Source: Tenebrio molitor (Eukaryota; Arthropoda; Insecta; Coleoptera; Tenebrionidae). From it: a stretch of DNA of 64,000 nucleotides. The first letter of the stretch is position 1. Every line of letters begins with the position of its first letter. The translations under genes and the position numbers were made by a program. This document shows positions 55,503-64,000 of this stretch, one piece after another. Where the stretch lies: positions 23,064,001 through 23,128,000 of the forward strand of contig NC_091049.1 in assembly GCF_963966145.1 (NCBI RefSeq), in the 5' to 3' direction. Under the pieces are notes generated by a model. It worked only from the letters and a program-made list of their open reading frames with translations, was not told where the DNA came from and ran no database searches.

Positions 55503-55792
55503 TATGTATTTAATTAATCTTAGAAAAAAAATGTGATCTAAGTAAGTATTTAATTTTTGTGTAAAAATTTCATTATAAAAAAATCGTCTCATTGTTACCC
55601 GCGCTCCTCTACTATTGTGGCATTTAGAATTACACACGTCATTAGCCCTACAGTTCCACTTTTTTGTGTTACAGTAACGTTTACAATGACACATGACAAA
55701 TCGTTGTTTTGACTCGGATGAAAGTGCTGACGGATTTATCAAATTTTAATCAGTGAAGGTGAATTCATTTCGATTATAAGACCTTTCCAGGG

Positions 55793-57464
55793 GCCCGTTG
55801 CACAATATTTAAGAATTTACAAGTTACAAAATACAAGTTACAAGTTATTAGTTATTAGTACTAATAGATTGTGTTGCACAATTATTTTAGTTACAGTTGT
55901 AAATTCTGCTAAATTTTATTAGGAAAAAAAATGAAATTACTAGTGTAGTCGGCTTTGATTTATTTTTACTTGTCACAATCTAATGTTGCGCCTGTCACGC
56001 TAAATTTTTGTAATTTAATTTGTTATTTCCATAAATCACAAACCAAAATTATAAATAGGTATGGGTAAACGCGATCACCAAGGCAAGTTGTTATTATGCA
56101 TTTAAAAAAAAATGCATCAGTTCTCGGGACAATTTCCCCAATCACCCGATTTGGAAGAAATTTTTTATATTTAGAAATAAATAGTATATTATATATTGAG
56201 GGAGAGAAATGCATGATTTTTCCTAAGGTGCAGTTTGTAGCCAGAGGGCGAAGCCCGAGGGCTACAAAGCACCGAGGGAAAAATGAGCATTCTCTCCAGA
56301 AGTATATATACTATTTTTTTCACGGTAGGGAGTAGAAACAGCACAAAAATCTCAAATTTTAAGAATAAAAAAATGATGACAAATGAGTTGTCATCTTTCG
56401 ATGAATTTAATGGAATTAGTAGTTGCCTTGACAACACAATTAGATTTTTGTCACAACAGTCAAAAAAAATGAAAACTCCCATTAGATTTTTGTCACAACT
56501 GTCAAAAAAATGAAAACTCCCTAGGGAGCAAATATTTGCAAATATTTGCTCCCTAGGGAGAAAATGCTCTACTTCTGTCACGATGTTGACATCCGAAAAG
56601 TTGATTTCTACTCCCGATCGTGAAAAAACTATATTATGTATAAATAAAATAATATCTACAACCCCACATAGTGAAGAAAATTAGCAATTCAATAAAAATA
56701 AAAATTAAATTCAATAAAGTAGAAAGCTCTCATAAAAATTTCTAATTTCCCCTTCAATATTTTCTGCTGCTGACACAACACATTATATAAAGTTCTAGTC
56801 ACTACATTTTAACAACATTATTTTTTTATAACACGACATAGGTACTGTTATTTTTTGATCCCATGCATATCAGAAATGGTGTGATATTGGCTACCATTCC
56901 AAACCAGTGAAGAGCTATATGTAGGTACTACATAATTATTGTTTAGCAGTAATAGCTAATAGCCCCACTTCTTCAGCTATTATGTAGAATCCTGTAACTT
57001 ATTTGTTCTAACAATTTCATTTTTTCTGCGGGCAATCTAAACCGCTCCAAAAACTCTATTCTTGATTCAAATGAAAAATTAATTCGAGGACGAAAAATGT
57101 TACCCTTATGCTACCTTATTCGATTTGGAAATGCTTCGTCTTCACTGCTTGATTCATAGAATAAGTCATGTAACATTTTAAAGAAAATTATTTCAACTTG
57201 TAAATTCGGATATCAATATTTATTAGCGACGTTTTGCTTGTAAAAATTTGACATTAAAAACTACAAAACTAATATATTAGTTGATTTGTGTCTGCCATTG
57301 TGCAACAGCTACTAGTAAAATCAATGTAAAATACACTAATATTTTTCATTTTACAACTTGTAACTTGAAATTACTAGAGATGAGATTGTGCAACATAATT
57401 TTACTAGTTACAAGTTACAAGACTAATATTATTACTAATAAAATGATTGTGCAACGCGGCCCAG
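55793..57464. repeat. Non-autonomous element with ends gcccgttgcacaat / attgtgcaacgcgg
   Basis: Left end near 55793 (gggcccgttgcacaatattt) and right end near 57447-57464 (attgtgcaacgcggccca) are imperfect inverses. Just inside both are repeated tacaagttacaag words (55827-55860; inverse-type acttgtaacttg near 57357 and acaagttacaag at 57410). No transposase ORF. An independent palindromic element (56180-56640) is nested inside. Confidence 0.6.
56180..56640. repeat. Nested foldback element with GCGA loop and 44-bp perfect palindrome
   Basis: ttttttcacggtagggagtagaaa (56315) pairs with tttctactcccgatcgtgaaaaaa (56605). 56200-56303 forms a hairpin (ggagagaaatgcatgattttt / aaaaatgagcattctctcc) with loop gccagagggcgaagcccgag. 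56518-56561 is a perfect palindrome (ctccctagggagcaaatattt...). A 42-bp unit (attagatttttgtcacaac...) is tandemly duplicated at about 56440-56520. Confidence 0.65.
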
Positions 57465-57550
57465 CACTCCTTCTTTAGTTCCGGCAAGCCGTCTTCTGTC
57501 GACATCCGGAACTTTGACTCCGACATTTTGACCAATCTCATCAGAAGGTA

Positions 57551-57890
57551 CAGTTGCGGCCGTTGAAATCTCAGACAGGAAAGATTTAAACACTCTGTAT
57601 AAATTCCGAAATTTGATTAGCGTAAACAGGATTTTCATCAAGGATTATAAAGTCATTGTCAGTATTTGACATATTAGGTCAGAATCGCGCGTAACTTTTG
57701 AAATGCTGCAATTATCTGATTTGCAAAAATGTGTTTGACTGAGGGACGGTGTGAGTATAAGAGCCACTGCGAGAGAAATTAATGTGGATAATGTTTGAGT
57801 GACATTTTGAGAAACGTCACTTTCAATACAATTTACAAAGCTAAAAGTTTGGCGTTGTCAAAGTGTCTGAGTTTTCAACGGCCGCAACTG
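57551..57890 (+). repeat. Tc1-derived MITE, copy 2
   Basis: 340 bp, nearly identical to 23550-23889, same ends (cagttgcggccgttgaaa) and TA flanks. The residual ATG here is followed by LQLSDLQKCV...LRDGVSIRATAREINVDNV, with several substitutions relative to copy 1. Confidence 0.85.
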
Positions 57891-57894
57891 TACC

Positions 57895-58215
57895 TAGTTT
57901 TTCACGGGACAAAACCAACATTTTTTCAGCTTGCTTCTTCAGTCCGACTTTAGCATTTTCACGTTCATTTCGCTCATCAACATAAATAGGACTTTACTCA
58001 AAGGCATTCACACTGACTAGTCTGAACAAGAAAGATCGTTGTGAATAATTCAGAACGCGTCGTGGCTGTGTCAGCATTAACTACAACGCGACATGGTCAA
58101 AAAGGACGACCACAACGCGAAAATGATCAGATTTTGGCATTTGGTCGTTCGCAACGCGTTTGTGGCTGTTTTTTTTTTGCTCACTGGCGGTTTCGATGTT
58201 TAGGTTTGGGCGTAA
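57895..58215. other. No gene seen
   Basis: CG-richer spacer with repeated acaacgcg/gcaacgcg words at 58080-58165. The ORF at 58041 is Arg/Gln-rich and not recognised. Confidence 0.35.
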
Positions 58216-58216
58216 C

Positions 58217-58793
58217 ATACCTACAGGAGGATTTTATTTCGCTGAACATCAACACTATTAACCCTACGTTCAATTAAAAAAAAAAACATGTCAATGCATA
58301 CAAGCAATTACAACGTATCCAAGCAGCCTCTAATAAAACAATTGCCATTAATGTCATTAAAAAATCTTAAAGATTTTACAATCGTTTGGCCATGTTTGGC
58401 ATATTGCTTGGAATAAGAGGGTGGCCACTTTGAACATTTGTTAAAATTATTTCATTAAAAGTTTCTTTTTAAACTTGTTATTTGGATGTAATAAAATTAA
58501 AATTTCAGTTCCCTCAAAATTATAAAATAAAAGTTGCAAGTTTGGTTGCCTACGTAGCGACAATATTTGTGCCGTCACAATGCATTGACGCGGATATTCA
58601 AAAACTGAACATACGGTGAGTTTTTTATTTCGCTGAACATACAATGTAAAATGGTTATGTTCAGTTCTAAAATGGACAAGTCAATTAATTTGAGATAGGC
58701 AACCAAACTTACAGATGCATTAGGCGTATGTTCAGTAAAATAAAAAACTCACGGTAGGAACCCATGTTCAGCGAAATAAAATCCTCACTGTAT
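58217..58793. repeat. Nested MITEs of family M2
   Basis: Outer ends aggattttatttcgctgaac (58218) and gttcagcgaaataaaatcct (58769). Inside, 58613-58757 is a second complete M2 copy (gttttttatttcgctgaaca ... tgttcagtaaaataaaaaac) matching 26085-26228. Confidence 0.75.
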
Positions 58794-58909
58794 TTACATA
58801 TTCATGATTGTTTAAGTGGTTGCGTAAACTTGTTGGAGTTTCTAGGTTACAAAGAAAAAACCACAGAGCACAAACAAGTGTGTCTTTGCAACCTGCACCG
58901 AGTTTAGTA

Positions 58910-59451
58910 CAGGGTTATTCTAAATGATTGTAGTCGAAGTAAAGTTGACTCAAGTTGCAAAAAACCACTTTGCCTTTGCAACAGCATTTTTATGGCATTC
59001 ATCCTTCGAAATTACTTTAAAACTGTACTTATATGGAAAATATTCAATCTAAACTATCATTTGCTGGTCCCTTTGTGCCTTTATTTGGTTCCAAAATATT
59101 GAAAAAATGCTGTTGCAAATGACAAGAGGTTTTTTGCAACTTGAGTCAACATTAGGCCATGTCCATGTTATTATGTTTTTGCCGCTTTCATGCGAACTGT
59201 CAGTTGTGTCTCTGTCACTGTCATTTTTTAGGTGAAAAGTGCGGTGATGAAGATTTTATTTATTTTTGTTAAATTAACGATTTAATCCAGAAATTTTGAG
59301 TTGTTCTACAATCAATTTTAAAAATATTGAGTTGTTTTGCACCCAATTTAACACATCATTTTGATGATTTTTTTATGTGGAGCGGCAACCATAAATTTTA
59401 CATTCAGTTTTCACGCCTACTTAGACTACAATAATTTAGAATAACCCCCTG
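58910..59451. repeat. TA-flanked MITE, ends cagggttattctaaatgatt
   Basis: Left cagggttattctaaatgatt and right aataatttagaataacccc(c)ctg are inverse, TA on both sides. An internal inverted pair (ttgactcaagttgcaaaaaa near 58949, ttttttgcaacttgagtcaa near 59129) is perfect over 20 bp or more. 542 bp, no ORF. Confidence 0.82.
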
Positions 59452-59456
59452 TATTT

Positions 59457-59575
59457 GTTCACGTTAGATTGAACATCAGTGGTGCAAATCGCACACATTT
59501 TGCATTAACTTTCATATGAGTTGTCATAGTAACAGGTCAGTCATTTGCACCACAGCTGTTCAACCCAACGTGAAC
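59457..59575. repeat. MITE family M1, short complete copy
   Basis: Ends gttcacgttagattgaacat and inverse; cagtggtgcaaat inside both ends. 119 bp. It shows the uninterrupted form of the copy at 53262-53582. Confidence 0.85.
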
Positions 59576-59629
59576 AGGTTATAATTAATGCTTTAATGAC
59601 ACTGACATTTAAATGATGGCTAACTTTTT

Positions 59630-60475
59630 TTGCCGGCCACTGTACCGTTGATTTTTATACATACAAACATAACCGACAATTTTGTCGCTGTTGATTTCAT
59701 GTCAAATACCTATCAAAAAACGTATCCGGTTGCAATGACAGGAAAAGGGTGGACGAAATTTTTGGCCGCAATTGTACATACTTACATCATTGCCGGATTT
59801 ATTAAAGATTTAACAGGCTTTTCTCGATTTATGTGTTTTATTAAGGAGACCGTTGAGGAGATGAAAGAAGAAATCGACAGTTTAACCGCGCAACTCGCTG
59901 AAACACGACAAACGCTCGACGCAAAAAGTCTTGTAGGGAAAGTAAGAGAAGAACTATCTCAACAGTTCTTATCGCTCAAAAAAGAGGTACAAATACAAAT
60001 TGATCAAAAGTTGAACACACTCTCAAACGGACAATTAAGGATCACGGAAAATGTTAAAAACGTCCTCCATCAAGATAAGCAACTATATAGTGAAGCCCTT
60101 AAACCTAGTAAAGATGTTGTTATTTTAAAACCAAAATCTTCCCAGAATGCCAATGTAACTTTTGAAACCCTACAGGATAAAATTAATCCCGAAGAAGTTC
60201 AAGTGGGCATCACAAAAGTTAAACGTCTGCGAAATGGGAGCATCGCAATTGCTTGTTGCAACCAAGAAGAGGCCAATAAATTAGAAGAAGAAGTGAAGAC
60301 AAAAATGGGCAAAGAGTGTGAAGTTAAAAAGGTCAAGCCGCATAATCCAAAAATTAAAATCGTGGGCTTTAACAATGAAATGACGGAAGAGGAATTGAAA
60401 CAGTGTCTTATAAATCAAAATTCTTCTTTAAAAAATATGAAAGGTTTATTCCGTATGATCGTTTGTAAAAAATGA
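59630..60475 (+). CDS. LINE ORF1, N-terminal part
   Basis: 281 codons. From residue about 75 a long coiled coil (ETVEEMKEEIDSLTAQLAET, QIDQKLNTLSNGQLRITENV). Then two small RNA-binding-like folds (ITKVKRLRNGSIAIACCNQE; PKIKIVGFNNEMTEEELKQC) as in LINE ORF1 proteins. The first ~50 residues overlap DNA resembling a MITE end, so the native start is probably a later ATG (e.g. 59832). It ends at TGA 60473-60475 within AAAAAATGA, overlapping the next ORF's ATG by ATGA. It would bind element RNA as a chaperone. Confidence 0.7.
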   Translation: MPATVPLIFIHTNITDNFVAVDFMSNTYQKTYPVAMTGKGWTKFLAAIVHTYIIAGFIKDLTGFSRFMCFIKETVEEMKEEIDSLTAQLAETRQTLDAKSLVGKVREELSQQFLSLKKEVQIQIDQKLNTLSNGQLRITENVKNVLHQDKQLYSEALKPSKDVVILKPKSSQNANVTFETLQDKINPEEVQVGITKVKRLRNGSIAIACCNQEEANKLEEEVKTKMGKECEVKKVKPHNPKIKIVGFNNEMTEEELKQCLINQNSSLKNMKGLFRMIVCKK

Positions 60476-60849
60476 AGAATAATTACTTCGCGATTATAGA
60501 AGTCGATCCTCTAACTTACTCTACATTCATAAATCTAAAATCAGTATTTGTTAAATGGAAGGCATGCTCAGTGTTTGAACATGTTAATGTCATAAGGTGC
60601 TACAAATGTGGAGGTTTCAATCACATGAGTAATAATTGTCAAATAAAAGAAATCCTGTGTCTGAACTGCGGCAAAGCGGGTCATACTGAAAGTGAATGTC
60701 AAAATAATACAGTCTGCATTAATTGTTCCAAACTTAACAATATCAACAATATAAATATTAAAGTAAATCATTCTCGCTTCGACTATGAATGTGAAGCCTA
60801 CAGAAGACAAGTGGCAGTCGTAAGAAGTCAAACTGTATACGAAGTCTAG
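60472..60849 (+). CDS. LINE ORF1, zinc-knuckle part (-1 frame)
   Basis: 125 codons in the -1 frame relative to the preceding ORF. It continues its fold (MKNNYFAIIEVDPLTYSTFI) and then two CCHC-type knuckles, CYKCGGFNHMSNNC and CLNCGKAGHTESEC, plus a third partial CINCSKL. In related LINEs both parts form one protein. The break lies in a run of six A, so an indel is the simple explanation. Restart at the overlapping ATGA is also possible. Ends at TAG 60847-60849; the frame is open beyond. Confidence 0.75.
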   Translation: MKNNYFAIIEVDPLTYSTFINLKSVFVKWKACSVFEHVNVIRCYKCGGFNHMSNNCQIKEILCLNCGKAGHTESECQNNTVCINCSKLNNINNINIKVNHSRFDYECEAYRRQVAVVRSQTVYEV

Positions 60850-63654
60850 CAATCAGAGAACTGGAACCAGTGTATAAACATTTTGTTTTTAAATATCCAG
60901 TGTTTACGAAACAAAATTGGTGCAATTGAAATGGTAATGGAATCACAACCTTTAGATGCTCTATGTTTTGGAGAACACTGGCTCAAGCCAGCGGAAAGTG
61001 ACATTGTTCGAATAGAATCATTCACGACAGCGGAAAGCTTCACTAGGTCAAATCATACCCATGGAGGTGTCATCCAGTTTATTCTCAGTTGCCATCAGTT
61101 CAAATCCCTTCAATTTGTCAAGAGCCTGTCATCCGAAATTGACTGCGAAATAATTGGCACTTATCTACCAGAATTCAACTTGTATTTGATTGTCGTCTAC
61201 AGATCACCATTGGGTAAATTCGAAGTTCTATGCGAAAACATTTGTAAAGTATTGGATGTAATTGATTATAAAGATAAGAATGTGGTTTTTGGCGGGGTTT
61301 TTAATATTCATTTTAACTTGAAAAACGAAAATGTTCAACAACTAACAGATTTATTCAGTAGTTTTGGGTTATATGCCCTTGTAGATTTTCCCACTAGAAA
61401 CAATTCCCATATTGATAATGTTTTCACAAATATACCGTGTGATTTTGTGCGCACATCTCCACTGGAAACGGATTTTTCCGATCATACAGGAGTTTTAGTG
61501 CAGGTAAAAAATTGTTTCTTCAATCGTAAGTGTAAAATGGAAACAAAACGTGTTAGACCCATTACACAATATGGAAAATTCATTTTTTACCACTGCTTAG
61601 ACAATATTGATTGGGACTTTTTAGCTTATGACTTCGATATAAACCATAAATTTGATATGTTTTTGAATAACCTTTTGTCTATATTCAATACTGCTTTTCC
61701 TGAGCAAATGGTTACATTTAAACGTAATTCTAAAGTCTCTTGTAGTAATAATTGGTTTAATTCTAATTTACAGAAAATGCGAGAAACTCTTGGTTTACTA
61801 AATGACGCTTATAAACTTCATGAGACTATAGAAACTAAACAACTTTTGTCTAGTTTTAAAAAAAGATATCTTGGCGCCATAAAGGAGGCAAAAATGAAAG
61901 CAAATGAATGTTTTGTAAGACATAACAAAGGTAATCCCAAAGCCCTTTGGAGCATCATAAATCAACATAAACCTAAAAAAGACCTTCAGTGTACTATAAC
62001 AGCAAACGAGTTTAATGATTATTTCTCATCTATAGCCGATAAAATTATCTCCAGTTTACCGACAGCCACAGATAGTCCCATAAATATAATGAGGTCCACG
62101 AATGTTACTGATGCCAAGTGCGATGGTTTTTTTTATTTTCACGAAGTTTCGGAAGTAGAAGTCAGAGATGTAATTAAACAATTAAAAAATAATAACACCA
62201 AAGACATTTTTGGATTTTCGACGTCTCTTGTAAAAACGGTGCAGAACTGTTTGATCTCGCCTATAACTAAATTATTCAACTGTGCTGTTAAACAAGGGTT
62301 ATTTCCCGACCAGCTTAAAAAAGCAGCAGTGGCACCGATTTTTAAGAAAGGCGACGCTGAGGATGTAAATAATTATAGACCCATTTCTGTATTGCCCATC
62401 TTTTCTAAAATTTTTGAAAAACTTATGTTATCTCAAATCATCAAGTTCTTGGATAATAATAAACTACTTACACCCTACCAGTTTGGTTTCAGAAAGAACT
62501 ACTCAACGACTTCAGCAATTCTCCATCTTACGTGCAACATTTTAAACAGCTTCGAACAAAATGAATTTTATCACACATATTTTCTTGATTTAACCAAAGC
62601 GTTTGATTGTGTATCGCATGAATTATTAATCAAAAAACTTTTACTATATAATTTCCACCCTGCAAGTACAAAATTTATTTTGTCGTTTTTAAGTGATCGT
62701 ACTCAAATTGTTCGTACAAATGGGTCTTACTCAGTTGAAAAGAAGATTATCCACGGTGTACCTCAGGGATCTATACTTGGTCCCATTCTCTTTTTAATTT
62801 TTATTAATGACCTCCCAGGATATTTATCAAATAAAAATGTTACAATGTATGCCGACGATACGACTGTTAGTAATAAGGCCAAATCTTTAACTGAACTGTT
62901 GACTGATCAAAATAATCTTCTTACACTAACTGAAAACTGGTTCATATCCAACAAATTAACTCTAAATAAAGAAAAAACGATCTCTATAATTTTCACATTA
63001 AAAAACTATGCCACTGCAGAAACTTTTTCTAATGTTACAAAATACTTGGGGGTATTTATAGATAAACAGCTAAATTGGAATAAGCATGGTGATGAGGTGG
63101 CCACAAAAATATCTAAAAATTTATATCTCTTACGTAACTTGAGCGATGTCTTGTCCCAACAGTATTTAAAAATTGCTTATTATGCTTTAATTCAGAGTCA
63201 TCTACAGTATGCCATTTTGGCATGGGGTCATTCACCTTCGCGGCATAGACTGTTTAGGTTGCAGAGAAGAGCCATTAGAATAATTGCAAAATTAGGGTAC
63301 AAGGATGACTGCCACGAATATTTTCAGAAACTCAATATTCTCACTCTACCCTGTTTATACATCTACAAGTGTCTAGAACATATTATAAAAAATCTTGATT
63401 CCTACCCTACTCTTGGTGCATTTCATGACTACCACACCCGAGCCGAAGCCATTAGCTTTAAAACAATAAGATTATCTAAATCCAAGGATGGTATAAATTA
63501 TTTTTGCATAAAATTTTTTAACAAACTTCCGGTGAAAATAACAAAAACCATTAATGAAAAGATGCTGTTGAGTAAAATCAAATCATATCTTATAGAAAAA
63601 TCATTTTATTCGTTTGAAGAGTTTTTAGAGAATAAATTCACTGATTTTACATGA
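60850..63654 (+). CDS. LINE ORF2: APE endonuclease-reverse transcriptase
   Basis: 934 codons open after the TAG at 60847 to TGA 63652. No ATG precedes the first endonuclease motif (FLNIQCLRNK); the first Met is in IEMVMES. Endonuclease motifs: FGEHWL, VVYRSP, GGVFNIHF (GGDFN in active enzymes, so the catalytic Asp is Val), HIDNVF, and SDHTGVL (intact). Reverse transcriptase: PIFKKGDAEDVNNYRPISVL, TPYQFGFRKNYSTTSA, FLDLTKAFDCVSH, GVPQGSILGPILF, catalytic MYADDTTV, SNKLTLNKEKT, YLGVFIDKQLNW. The C-terminal part has LQYAILAWG and RLFRLQRRAIRII as in the clade. Size is normal. Made, if at all, by readthrough of TAG or by internal restart. Confidence 0.9.
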   Translation, partial: QSENWNQCINILFLNIQCLRNKIGAIEMVMESQPLDALCFGEHWLKPAESDIVRIESFTTAESFTRSNHTHGGVIQFILSCHQFKSLQFVKSLSSEIDCEIIGTYLPEFNLYLIVVYRSPLGKFEVLCENICKVLDVIDYKDKNVVFGGVFNIHFNLKNENVQQLTDLFSSFGLYALVDFPTRNNSHIDNVFTNIPCDFVRTSPLETDFSDHTGVLVQVKNCFFNRKCKMETKRVRPITQYGKFIFYHCLDNIDWDFLAYDFDINHKFDMFLNNLLSIFNTAFPEQMVTFKRNSKVSCSNNWFNSNLQKMRETLGLLNDAYKLHETIETKQLLSSFKKRYLGAIKEAKMKANECFVRHNKGNPKALWSIINQHKPKKDLQCTITANEFNDYFSSIADKIISSLPTATDSPINIMRSTNVTDAKCDGFFYFHEVSEVEVRDVIKQLKNNNTKDIFGFSTSLVKTVQNCLISPITKLFNCAVKQGLFPDQLKKAAVAPIFKKGDAEDVNNYRPISVLPIFSKIFEKLMLSQIIKFLDNNKLLTPYQFGFRKNYSTTSAILHLTCNILNSFEQNEFYHTYFLDLTKAFDCVSHELLIKKLLLYNFHPASTKFILSFLSDRTQIVRTNGSYSVEKKIIHGVPQGSILGPILFLIFINDLPGYLSNKNVTMYADDTTVSNKAKSLTELLTDQNNLLTLTENWFISNKLTLNKEKTISIIFTLKNYATAETFSNVTKYLGVFIDKQLNWNKHGDEVATKISKNLYLLRNLSDVLSQQYLKIAYYALIQSHLQYAILAWGHSPSRHRLFRLQRRAIRIIAKLGYKDDCHEYFQKLNILTLPCLYIYKCLEHIIKNLDSYPTLGAFHDYHTRAEAISFKTIRLSKSKDGINYFCIKFFNKLPVKITKTINEKMLLSKIKSYLIEKSFYSFEEFLENKFTDFT

Positions 63655-63870
63655 TATGGGTGCATAAAGTCTTGTAGTTAATCAATAATTTTTCTTTGCT
63701 TTCGTTTTTGCTCTTTTACTCCTTATTAATTATAATTTGATGTACATATATTATTATGCTTAGTTGAATTTTTTAGCTGCATTCTCTTCTAGTTAAATCG
63801 ATTTGGTTGACGTGTGCAAATACGCTGTATCTTGGCATGAATAAACTTATTATTATTATTATTATTTGGT

Positions 63871-64000
63871 GCAATTTGTTAATTTTATTGAAACCGTTTT
63901 CAAATCAAAATCACTTTTGATCTTGAAATTTCAAATTCCACTATTTTTTCCCACTTGAAAAAATCGATGGGATGAAAGTTAGTCAAAATGCGTCCCCCTT
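63871..64000. other. No gene seen
   Basis: Flank of the LINE 3' end; nothing recognised. Confidence 0.3.

Larger units (their letters stand above)
59580..63870 (+). mobile_element. Jockey-superfamily (CR1/L2/Daphne-like) LINE, inactive copy
   Basis: ORF1 with coiled coil and CCHC knuckles, ORF2 with APE endonuclease and reverse transcriptase, then a 3' UTR with aataaa (63840) and an (ATT)n tail at 63848-63867. 5' limit uncertain: up to about 59785 the sequence resembles DNA-element ends (ggccgcaattgtacatac matches the end of repeat L), so the LINE may start near 59790 and be 5' truncated. The endonuclease GDFN motif is changed and ORF1 is frameshifted, so this copy is probably dead. Confidence 0.88.

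Overview
The window looks like AT-rich nuclear DNA from an insect. The evidence is introns of about 50-65 bp with GT/AG ends, and a repeat load of hAT, Tc1/mariner, pogo, PIF/Harbinger, copia and Jockey-superfamily LINE elements typical of arthropods. Short taggtac-type words recur. The order cannot be fixed from sequence alone. There are no bacterial features, no RNA gene and no CRISPR array that I can support.

Layout. 1-14 kb is a graveyard of hAT fragments mixed with a dispersed repeat, a TTAA-flanked palindromic element (5366-6516), a pogo derivative (9369-10127) and a frameshifted HARBI1-type transposase (10561-11756). 15103-18208 is a complete PIF/Harbinger element with a TAA target duplication and two convergent genes (MADF protein and DDE nuclease). 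20-34 kb holds the only convincing host genes: two paralogous minus-strand genes for small secreted or membrane proteins (20276-25050 and 30857-33546). They are built from phase-1 exons encoding a repeated ~100-residue module plus a Cys-rich linker. A duplicated spare first exon lies at 27255-27360 and a truncated one at 24093. All four first-exon copies carry a double GATA motif about 50-70 bp upstream of the ATG.

35059-40595 is a long palindromic element split by a young copia retrotransposon (35452-39845) with identical LTRs and a TGTGC duplication. 40.6-47.6 kb is a run of TA-flanked MITEs and Tc1 relatives, including a Harbinger MITE lodged in a Tc1 pseudogene. 47.6-55.5 kb is bounded by two inverted copies of one repeat and contains two broken minus-strand transposase-like genes: one DDE-like of unclear family, one Mutator-like domain. 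53-59.6 kb is a dense array of nested MITEs. 59.6-63.9 kb is a LINE with CCHC ORF1 and endonuclease/reverse transcriptase ORF2.

Most noteworthy: both retrotransposons have their polymerase region in the same frame as the upstream ORF, behind one stop codon whose 3' context matches a known readthrough context (UGA-CUA-G in copia, UAG-CAA-UCA in the LINE). The paralogous exon-modular gene family with its position-conserved GATA pair is the best candidate for undescribed host biology.
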